Shown piece by piece: positions 1-5,668 of a stretch of DNA of 6,040 bases; position 1 is the first letter of the stretch; each line of letters begins with the position of its first letter. The DNA is from CAZUQA01 sp964622375. GTDB lineage: Bacteria; Bacillota_I; Bacilli_A; Erysipelotrichales; Erysipelotrichaceae. The position numbers were made by a program, and so were the translations under genes. The notes beneath the pieces were generated by a model. That model had not been told where the DNA came from. It was given only the letters and a program-made list of their open reading frames with translations, and ran no database searches. The stretch spans positions 1 through 6,040 of the forward strand of contig CAZUQA010000040.1 of assembly GCA_964622375.1 (NCBI GenBank), in the 5' to 3' direction.

Positions 1-1
1 T

Positions 2-118
2 GATATCATGAAGTTAAAAGCTAACACCAAGTATTTCTCTAAGATTCGTTATGTTTACTATAAAGGAACTACCAGCTACAGTGCTTATTCAGCAATCAGA
101 GAAGTAACGACGAGATAA
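2..118 (+). CDS. C-terminal end of a fibronectin type III-like surface/secreted protein (5' truncated by window edge)
   Basis: An open frame runs in from the left edge and stops at TAA 116-118, giving 38 visible residues. The stretch LKANTKYFSKIRYVYYKG followed by TTSYSAYSAIREVTTR has the pattern of the last two strands of a fibronectin type III-like repeat: L-x-x-N-T-x-Y, alternating R/V/Y residues, then S-x-Y-S and a final T-T. Such repeats are common at the ends of long secreted or cell-wall proteins of Firmicutes. No sortase motif, hydrophobic anchor or charged tail follows, so any anchoring must lie upstream. A strong terminator 25 bases after the stop marks the end of this transcription unit. 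An ATG at 8-10 could start a tiny ORF, but the frame stays open to the edge and no ribosome binding site is visible, so a truncated larger gene is far more likely. The family assignment rests on a short motif and is tentative. Confidence 0.55.
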   Translation, partial: DIMKLKANTKYFSKIRYVYYKGTTSYSAYSAIREVTTR

Positions 119-142
119 GGAATATTGAATTAATCAAGCAAT

Positions 143-180
143 AAAAGGAATGAAGAGAGTTTACAACTTCGTTCCTTTTT
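143..180 (+). terminator. Rho-independent terminator after the Fn3-like gene
   Basis: A 13-bp stem pairs 143-155 (AAAAGGAATGAAG) with 167-179 (CTTCGTTCCTTTT). It contains one U-G wobble and closes an 11-base loop. The right arm runs into a T run (176-180). It lies just downstream of the TAA at 116-118 and points the same way, so it should end the upstream transcript and insulate engB. Confidence 0.85.
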
Positions 181-290
181 AAAAGCGCAAATTGATAATA
201 AGATGAGTAACGATTTACGGAAGGATAGTGATAATAACAGATATCCGGTTGAGAAGTGGTGTTACCAACATAGGAAATTGTGTGCTGTTA

Positions 291-299
291 TGGTAAGAT
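291..299 (+). promoter_or_regulatory. Candidate extended -10 promoter for engB
   Basis: TGGTAAGAT fits an extended -10 element: TG, one base, then TAAGAT, which matches TATAAT at four of six positions. The expected start near 306 would leave a leader of about 24 bases containing the engB ribosome binding site. No good -35 box lies 16-18 bases upstream, where the sequence is near TAGGAA. The terminator at 143-180 means engB needs its own promoter somewhere in 181-310. A GATAAT at 230-235 is an alternative, also without a clear -35. Confidence 0.35.
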
Positions 300-313
300 G
301 AATCCTAAGAAAA

Positions 314-321
314 GTGAGGTG
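314..321 (+). promoter_or_regulatory. engB ribosome binding site (decides the start)
   Basis: GTGAGGTG resembles the complement of the 16S rRNA 3' end. It ends 8 bases before the ATG at 330 but only 5 before the in-frame TTG at 327. The spacing and the stronger codon both favour ATG 330 as the start. Confidence 0.7.
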
Positions 322-329
322 TTAGGTTG

Positions 330-908
330 ATGAGTTTTACTGCTCGCTATTTGGATTCAGCGACTAATAAAAATAATTGGCCGGAAAATGATTTGCCGGA
401 GATTTTGTTAGTGGGGCGTTCCAATGTTGGTAAATCCTCATTGTTAAATAACATTTTCCATAATAAAAAGCTGGCTTATGTCGGTAAAACTCCGGGGAAA
501 ACACAAATGCTGAACTTTTTTACCAGTGAAGCCTTGGTTTTTGTCGATGCTCCGGGTTATGGTTTCGCTAATCGCAGCAAAGAACAATTAATGGTCTATC
601 AACAACTGATGGAGGATTATCTGCAATATCGCCAACAATTACGTTTTATCATTTGGATATTGGATATCCGCAGAATACCCAATGCTGATGATTTATTGAT
701 GTTGCAGTGGCTACAAAACTCCCATCATGATTTCTTAATCATCTTAAACAAAGCTGACAAACTATCGAATAATGAAAATCTCAATCAAAAGACAAGGATC
801 GCCAAGACTCTTAATGTTTCTGTAGAGTTGTTGTTGCTTTATAGTGCTAAAAGCTCTTTGGGCCAAGAAATATTGCTGGAAAAATTGACTGAATTAGCAT
901 ATAATTAG
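330..908 (+). CDS. engB: Ribosome biogenesis GTP-binding protein EngB/YsxC (YihA)
   Basis: This is a TRAFAC-class GTPase of the EngB/YsxC family, a cytoplasmic factor needed for late assembly of the 50S ribosomal subunit and usually essential. The 192-residue length is typical of the family. All G motifs are visible: G1 P-loop GRSNVGKSS (29-37), G2 TPGKTQ (54-59), G3 DAPGYG (73-78), G4 NKAD (140-143) and G5 SAKSS (172-176). The family signature D-I-R-x-x-P-x-x-x-D with a downstream W-L is at 112-128. The start is taken at ATG 330 because of the spacing to GTGAGGTG; an adjacent in-frame TTG at 327 would add one residue. In many Firmicutes this gene follows lonA or clpX, but here it stands after a terminator and just before ppdK, 31 bases apart on the same strand, so a shared transcript is likely. 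Nothing is broken or missing. Confidence 0.96.
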   Translation: MSFTARYLDSATNKNNWPENDLPEILLVGRSNVGKSSLLNNIFHNKKLAYVGKTPGKTQMLNFFTSEALVFVDAPGYGFANRSKEQLMVYQQLMEDYLQYRQQLRFIIWILDIRRIPNADDLLMLQWLQNSHHDFLIILNKADKLSNNENLNQKTRIAKTLNVSVELLLLYSAKSSLGQEILLEKLTELAYN

Positions 909-939
909 CTTTAGTTTTGTATTAAAAGGAGAACGATTT

Positions 940-3564
940 ATGGCAGAAAAATATGTTTACTTATTTGGGGAAGGTAGCGGTAAAATGCGGGATTTACTGG
1001 GAGGTAAAGGGGCTAATTTAGCCGAAATGACCGCGCTGGGTATACCCGTGCCTCCGGGCTTTATTATCACCACAGCAGCCTGTATCCGTTACTATGATGA
1101 TAATGAAGAGATTAATGAAGACATCATCAAAGAGATTTTTGAATATTTAGAAAAACTGGAAAAAGAGACTGGAAAAACCTTCGGTGACCCGACTAATCCC
1201 TTATTGGTGTCGGTACGTTCCGGAGCCCGAGCCAGTATGCCGGGTATGATGGATACCATACTTAACCTCGGGATGAATGATGAAGTGGTAGCCCAGTTCT
1301 CCAAAACTTTGGGTAATCCGCGTTTTGTCTATGACTCATATCGGCGCTTTATTCAAATGTATGCTGATGTGGTTATGGAATTGCCCAAGAGTCGTTTTGA
1401 AGTGATCATCGATGAAATGAAACATGAAAAAGGTATTCATTATGATAATGAGTTTGATGCTGACGACTTAAAAGCGATGATTGAAAGATTTAAAGTCTTT
1501 TATAAAGAGAATCTTAAAAGTGATTTTCCGGATGATCCCAAAGAACAATTAATTGGAGCGGTCAAAGCGGTTTTCCGCTCATGGAATAACCCCCGGGCAA
1601 TTTTCTACCGTAAAATGAATGATATACCCGGTTCTTGGGGAACAGCGGTTACCGTACAATCCATGGTTTTTGGCAATATGGGTGATGACTGCGGTACCGG
1701 GGTGGCTTTTACCCGCAATCCGGCCACCGGCGAAAAGCACCTCTATGGTGAGTTTTTAATGAACGCCCAAGGGGAAGATGTGGTTGCCGGAATCAGAACA
1801 CCGAAAACCATCGATGAACTGCATGATATTATGCCGGAAGCCTACGACCAGTTTGTGACAATCTGTAGTACCTTAGAAAACCACTATCGTGATATGCAGG
1901 ATATGGAGTTTACCATCGAAAAAGGCAAACTGTTCATGTTACAAACCCGTAACGGTAAAAGAACAGCCGCTGCCGCTTTAAGAATCGCTTGTGAATTGGT
2001 GGATGAAGGTCTGATAAGTGAACAAGAAGCGGTTTTACAGGTTGATCCTAAACAGTTGGATGCTTTATTACATCCGCAATTTGACCCGGAGGCTTTAGCT
2101 AAAGCTGAGGTTATCGGAACGGCTTTACCGGCTTCGCCGGGTGCTGCTTGCGGTAAAGTAGCCTTCACGGCGGAAGAAGCTATTGAAAAGTCGAATAATG
2201 GTGAGCAAGTTATTTTGGTGCGCTTAGAAACCTCACCGGAAGATATTGAGGGTATGCACGTCTCTCAGGGTATCTTGACAGCGCGGGGCGGTATGACTTC
2301 CCACGCGGCTGTGGTAGCGCGCGGTATGGGTACTTGTTGTGTCTGCGGTTGCGGTGATATCAAATTTGGTGCCGGTTACTTTGAGTTAGGCGGTAAACGC
2401 TTTACCGGCGATGATTATATTTCTTTGGATGGGGCTACCGGTAAAATCTATGGTCAAGCCATTGCCACGGTAGCGGCCGGTATTTCCGGGGATTTTGATC
2501 GGCTGATGCATTGGGCTGATGAAGCCAGAGTACTAAAAATCCGTACTAATGCCGACACCCCCAAAGATGCGGCCCAAGCAAAAGCTTTCGGGGCCGAAGG
2601 AATCGGTTTGGTGCGTACTGAGCATATGTTCTTTGATGCTGATCGCATCCAAGCAATGCGGGAAATGATCATCTCCAAGACTACCGAACAAAGAGAAAAA
2701 GCCTTAGCTAAGCTGTTGCCGATGCAAAGAGCGGACTTTGAAGGTATCTATGAAGCCATGGCCGGCTTCCCGGTAACTATCCGTTATTTAGATCCACCCT
2801 TACATGAATTTTTACCGCAAAATGCCAATGATATCAAAGTCTTAGCTGAAGAAATGAATATCTCAGTTGAAGACTTGGAGCATGTTATAACTTCACTCCA
2901 TGAGTTCAACCCGATGATGGGACACCGCGGTTGTCGTTTAGCGGTTACTTATCCGGAGATTGCCAAAATGCAAACCCAAGCGGTGATCGAAGCGGCCATC
3001 AATGTCAATAAACGTCATCCGGAATATAAAGTTGTACCGGAAATCATGATACCTTTGATCGGTGAAGCTAAAGAATTTGATTATGTCCGGGATATTGTCG
3101 TAACTACCGCTGAAGAGATTATCAAGAATAACGGTGTTGAGCTGAAATACTTGGTGGGTACGATGATTGAAATTCCGCGAGCGGCTTTGACAGCGGATGA
3201 AGTAGCCAAGACAGCCGAGTTCTTCTCTTTTGGCACCAACGACTTGACACAAATGACATTCGGTTTCTCCCGTGATGATGCCGGAGCTTTCCTGAATGAC
3301 TATTATGACAAGAAAATCTACGAACAAGATCCTTTCGCCAGAATTGACAAAATCGGGGTTGGCAAATTAGTGGAAATCGCCGTTGAATTAGGACGCAAGA
3401 CCCGTCCGGATATTAAATTAGGAATCTGTGGTGAACATGGCGGTGATCCTTCATCAATTGAGTTCTGCCACAATGTCGGCTTGGATTATGTTTCTTGTTC
3501 GCCTTATCGGGTACCGATTGCCCGCCTGGCTGCTGCCCAAGCGGCTTTGAAAAACAAAAAATAA
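940..3564 (+). CDS. ppdK: Pyruvate, phosphate dikinase
   Basis: This cytoplasmic enzyme interconverts pyruvate + ATP + phosphate and PEP + AMP + pyrophosphate. In anaerobic Firmicutes it can serve in glycolysis (PPi-saving) or gluconeogenesis. The protein is full length at 874 residues. The N-terminal ATP-grasp domain (about 1-340) has GGKGANLAEM (21-30), VRSGA (92-96), D321/E323 and Q335/R337. The swivelling domain carries GGMTSHAAVVARG with the phosphorylated His455. The C-terminal TIM-barrel PEP/pyruvate domain has R559 in VRTEHMFF, R615 in IRYLDPP, E744 in MIEIPR, N767-D768 in FGTNDLTQ, and C830 in CGEHGGDPSS as the general acid. These positions agree within one or two residues with the Clostridium symbiosum enzyme as I remember it. 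A good site, AAAGGAG (925-931), lies 8 bases before ATG. The gene follows engB by 31 bases and ends at a strong hairpin. PEP synthase is excluded by the overall layout and close match. No PDRP/PpsR-type kinase-phosphorylase regulator gene is adjacent. Confidence 0.98.
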   Translation: MAEKYVYLFGEGSGKMRDLLGGKGANLAEMTALGIPVPPGFIITTAACIRYYDDNEEINEDIIKEIFEYLEKLEKETGKTFGDPTNPLLVSVRSGARASMPGMMDTILNLGMNDEVVAQFSKTLGNPRFVYDSYRRFIQMYADVVMELPKSRFEVIIDEMKHEKGIHYDNEFDADDLKAMIERFKVFYKENLKSDFPDDPKEQLIGAVKAVFRSWNNPRAIFYRKMNDIPGSWGTAVTVQSMVFGNMGDDCGTGVAFTRNPATGEKHLYGEFLMNAQGEDVVAGIRTPKTIDELHDIMPEAYDQFVTICSTLENHYRDMQDMEFTIEKGKLFMLQTRNGKRTAAAALRIACELVDEGLISEQEAVLQVDPKQLDALLHPQFDPEALAKAEVIGTALPASPGAACGKVAFTAEEAIEKSNNGEQVILVRLETSPEDIEGMHVSQGILTARGGMTSHAAVVARGMGTCCVCGCGDIKFGAGYFELGGKRFTGDDYISLDGATGKIYGQAIATVAAGISGDFDRLMHWADEARVLKIRTNADTPKDAAQAKAFGAEGIGLVRTEHMFFDADRIQAMREMIISKTTEQREKALAKLLPMQRADFEGIYEAMAGFPVTIRYLDPPLHEFLPQNANDIKVLAEEMNISVEDLEHVITSLHEFNPMMGHRGCRLAVTYPEIAKMQTQAVIEAAINVNKRHPEYKVVPEIMIPLIGEAKEFDYVRDIVVTTAEEIIKNNGVELKYLVGTMIEIPRAALTADEVAKTAEFFSFGTNDLTQMTFGFSRDDAGAFLNDYYDKKIYEQDPFARIDKIGVGKLVEIAVELGRKTRPDIKLGICGEHGGDPSSIEFCHNVGLDYVSCSPYRVPIARLAAAQAALKNKK

Positions 3565-3569
3565 AAAAT

Positions 3570-3603
3570 AAAAGCATCTCTGAATTATCGGGATGCTTTT
3601 TTT
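3570..3603. terminator. Bidirectional terminator between convergent ppdK and the PRD regulator
   Basis: The 11-bp stem pairs 3570-3580 (AAAAGCATCTC) with 3590-3600 (GGGATGCTTTT), with one U-G wobble and a 9-base loop. On the plus strand the right arm continues into a run of seven T (3597-3603). On the minus strand the hairpin is followed by a T-rich stretch (complement of 3550-3570), so it can also end the regulator transcript, whose stop is at 3621-3623. Confidence 0.88.
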
Positions 3604-3620
3604 GTTATATTGCCGGGACT

Positions 3621-5525
3621 TCAGGTAGTAGCTTTAAAGCCGGTGTTTGATAAACTGTGCCATGTTAAGATTTTCTCCGGTATAAACAGAGAAACATCTT
3701 CCATATGCAGTTGACAAACAGTGTGGGCGAGCTCCAGATTTCTGGTGATGGTAAAATCATAGGACAAACAGAATAATTTTTTATAGGGACAGTTTTTAGT
3801 TTTAACATCGACAAGATATAAATAGTTCTTACTTTGCGTTCTAAAGTTTTCCAGGAAAAGGTACAGAGTATCATTGAAAACTTGACGCTCATTTAATTGG
3901 CTGAGGAAAAACTCGGCAAACTCATCATCATCTATTGCGAATTTTTCCAGTATAAAACGGCTTAAGTTACTGTTGCTGCTGAAGCTGTAGTCACAATACT
4001 CGATGACATCGATAGTTTTTAGAAAATCCTTAATTATGATGTTTTTGTATATTTTATCAATTGCTTGGTATAAAACTAAATCTGAGATATCACGATAGAG
4101 ATAGACAGCTTCAATTTCCCAACTGACATCGAATTTCAATTGAGCGTGAAGTATCAGGGCTTTATACTTTGACAAATCTTTATAGCGGACAGCATAAGCA
4201 TTACAGATATCAACAGCGGCAACATGGTTGCCGGCTAAACGTTGCACTTGACGCGCAATTTTTGCCGTGTAAGAGACGCCGTAGGAGCTGCTCACTAACA
4301 TATTGATATTATAATAACTTGGCGAGACAAAAAGATCAGTGTAAAAAAACTGGGAGAGTAAGGCGATATAATAGGAGGCGAGTTTTTTGTTGATGACTTT
4401 TTCTATAGTTGATATGACACTGCGGGCTAAAGCATCACTTAAAGGACCACGATCAAACAACATGCGATTATCACGGTTTAATAAATGGTTGAGGTGTTCC
4501 GGCATATTGGCGGAAATCAGGATGTGAAGTAAAACCGATTTAAACTTTAATTTTGAAGTCATGTCAGTAAAAAGGTTGCTGAGAAAGCGCGAATTGCTGC
4601 TGCATTGTTCAACTAAGTAATCAAGCTTTTTCAGGTAGTAGCTATATTCCAGGTTGCTCAAATCAATTTCTAAGAATTCTTTTATGCTGAGCAGGTAGAC
4701 ACCCAGTAGTTGATACTCAAAGAAAAGGTTTTCATTGTGGCTGAAACCTAAAGTTTCATAGATTTCCTTGGCGATTTTCATTTCGGTTGAAGAAATGTGC
4801 TCAACTTGGCTACAAGGATAATCGATAATCTGTTCAGCCGCAATATCTTTCAAGCTGGCGTAGATAAAACAATGAAGCCGTGGCACTTTGATATCATACA
4901 GTTTGTATTCATAACTTTCCGTGATAGCTACAGTTTTTTCTCTTATTGCGTAAAAAAGCGCAAAATCAAAGTTAATTTGGCTACTTTCTTTATTAAAATT
5001 TCTTTGTTTATAAGTCAATAATTCATATAGGGAGCTGATGAATTGTCGTTTGTCATAGATGCCACCTTGGAGCTTGATTCCCTTGTTTTTGGAGCTGATT
5101 AGTTCCAGATTGAAAGCTTTAGCTGCAGCTTTTAAATCCTGCAACAGCAAAGAAAGCAGGGGCAAAGAAATGAATAATTTACCGGAAAGAGCTTGGTGGC
5201 TAATGAAGTTTTTTTCGTGACAGAGTTGGAAAGCCAAATTGATAAGATAGTCTTCATTGTTGTAATTAGTAATGTTTTCTCTGATGTTTGCCTCCATAGT
5301 GTTGACCAGTTTAAAGAGCTGTTGTTCATCCTTGACAGTGATACAGTAACCCTTGCTTTTTTTGGCAACAATTTGAAAGGCAACACCGGCTACTTGGTTT
5401 AAGGATTTGATATCGTTTTTTATGGTGCGGCTGGAAACGCGAAAATTCTCAGCCAGCAATTCAGAAGTGTAGTAACCGTGATTGCTATAGAGATAGTTGA
5501 GTAGGCGGATTTGTCTTTTGTTCAT
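3621..5525 (-). CDS. PRD-domain transcriptional regulator of the BglG/MtlR/LicR type with degenerate PTS EIIB- and EIIA-like domains
   Basis: The 634-residue protein has the order expected of PTS-controlled activators. A first HTH (about 1-60) has the signature VSSRTIKNDIKSLN (30-43). A second Mga/HTH_11-like domain (about 92-170) includes KNKGIKLQGG (146-155). PRD1 (about 185-288) includes VPRLHCFIYASL, with His218. PRD2 (about 300-398) includes LLHILISANMPEHLNHLL, with His334. An EIIB-like fold follows (about 407-490) and an EIIA-like region (about 497-634). In MtlR/LicR relatives, phosphorylation of PRD, EIIB and EIIA residues by PTS proteins tunes DNA binding. Here the EIIB loop reads VSSSYGVS (411-418), with Ser at the usual Cys position, and I find no EIIA active-site His motif. 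The ATG at 5525 is preferred because the HTH begins right there; an in-frame TTG at 5555 overlaps the likely -10 box. Neither has a clear ribosome binding site. The gene is divergent from a ChbG-like gene, its probable target. An antiterminator role is unlikely because HTH domains replace the RNA-binding domain. The sugar is unknown. Confidence 0.82.
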   Translation of the reverse strand: MNKRQIRLLNYLYSNHGYYTSELLAENFRVSSRTIKNDIKSLNQVAGVAFQIVAKKSKGYCITVKDEQQLFKLVNTMEANIRENITNYNNEDYLINLAFQLCHEKNFISHQALSGKLFISLPLLSLLLQDLKAAAKAFNLELISSKNKGIKLQGGIYDKRQFISSLYELLTYKQRNFNKESSQINFDFALFYAIREKTVAITESYEYKLYDIKVPRLHCFIYASLKDIAAEQIIDYPCSQVEHISSTEMKIAKEIYETLGFSHNENLFFEYQLLGVYLLSIKEFLEIDLSNLEYSYYLKKLDYLVEQCSSNSRFLSNLFTDMTSKLKFKSVLLHILISANMPEHLNHLLNRDNRMLFDRGPLSDALARSVISTIEKVINKKLASYYIALLSQFFYTDLFVSPSYYNINMLVSSSYGVSYTAKIARQVQRLAGNHVAAVDICNAYAVRYKDLSKYKALILHAQLKFDVSWEIEAVYLYRDISDLVLYQAIDKIYKNIIIKDFLKTIDVIEYCDYSFSSNSNLSRFILEKFAIDDDEFAEFFLSQLNERQVFNDTLYLFLENFRTQSKNYLYLVDVKTKNCPYKKLFCLSYDFTITRNLELAHTVCQLHMEDVSLFIPEKILTWHSLSNTGFKATT

Positions 5526-5543
5526 AATTGTTAACTTAAAACT

Positions 5544-5549
5544 ATTATA
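5544..5549 (-). promoter_or_regulatory. -10 box of the regulator promoter
   Basis: Read on the minus strand this is a perfect TATAAT. No convincing -35 is present at 16-18 bases (ATAGCA at 17). The expected transcription start is about 12 bases before ATG 5525, which would give a very short leader without a ribosome binding site. The missing -35 coincides with the palindrome at 5562-5575, so activator-dependent or self-controlled transcription is plausible, but this is inference. Confidence 0.5.
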
Positions 5550-5561
5550 GTACAATTTACC

Positions 5562-5575
5562 GTTATTGCTATAAC
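5562..5575. promoter_or_regulatory. Operator-like palindrome in the divergent control region
   Basis: GTTATTGCTATAAC is an inverted repeat with six of seven base pairs matching; only the T/T at 5567/5570 fails. It sits over the -35 position of the regulator promoter and about 50 bases upstream of the -10 of the deacetylase promoter. That is a sensible place for a site bound by the divergently encoded regulator. The binding protein is inferred from position only. Confidence 0.4.
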
Positions 5576-5623
5576 TATTTCCCTTACTAAGTGAAATTGT
5601 TTAGTTATTTATTGCTTGGACTT

Positions 5624-5632
5624 TGCTATTAT
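5624..5632 (+). promoter_or_regulatory. Extended -10 promoter for the ChbG-like gene
   Basis: TGCTATTAT is an extended -10 element: TG, one base, then TATTAT, which matches TATAAT at five of six. The -35 position at 17 bases spacing is weak (GTTATT at 5604-5609), as expected for an activator-dependent or extended -10 promoter. Transcription would start near 5639, about 30 bases before the GTG start. Confidence 0.5.
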
Positions 5633-5655
5633 TTCTAATGTAAATATCGAGAAAG

Positions 5656-5663
5656 AAAGGAGG
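5656..5663 (+). promoter_or_regulatory. Strong ribosome binding site deciding a GTG start
   Basis: AAAGGAGG is a full-strength Shine-Dalgarno sequence ending 5 bases before GTG 5669. It fixes this non-ATG start, because the next in-frame ATG (5702) falls after the conserved DDYG motif. Confidence 0.85.
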
Positions 5664-5668
5664 ATAGT

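Noticed and set aside
193..237. Nine-base direct repeat TGATAATAA at 193-201 and 229-237
   Set aside because: It is short and AT-rich, in a small intergenic gap, with no symmetry or third copy, so it is probably coincidence.
203..301. A 32-codon ORF in the gap before engB (starts MSNDLRKDSD, contains three Cys)
   Set aside because: It has no ribosome binding site before its ATG, overlaps the likely engB promoter, and has no recognisable motif. A chance ORF is the simplest explanation.
1884..2168. 94-codon minus-strand ORF inside ppdK
   Set aside because: It is antisense to conserved ppdK sequence, with a low-complexity Ala/Ser-rich translation typical of shadow frames.
2938..3327. 129-codon minus-strand ORF inside ppdK
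   Set aside because: It lies fully antisense to a highly conserved coding region, has no ribosome binding site of note and no known motif. It is a shadow of ppdK codon use.
3621..4643. Thirteen-base repeat TCAGGTAGTAGCT at 3621-3633 and 4631-4643 within the regulator gene
   Set aside because: The two copies are read in different frames (one includes the stop codon) and flanking sequence does not match, so there is no sign of duplication.
5526..5668. A catabolite-responsive element (cre) or an RNA antiterminator (RAT) hairpin in the regulator-deacetylase spacer
   Set aside because: I looked for the TGNAANCG core and for a terminator-overlapping hairpin and saw neither. The HTH domains also argue against RNA antitermination.
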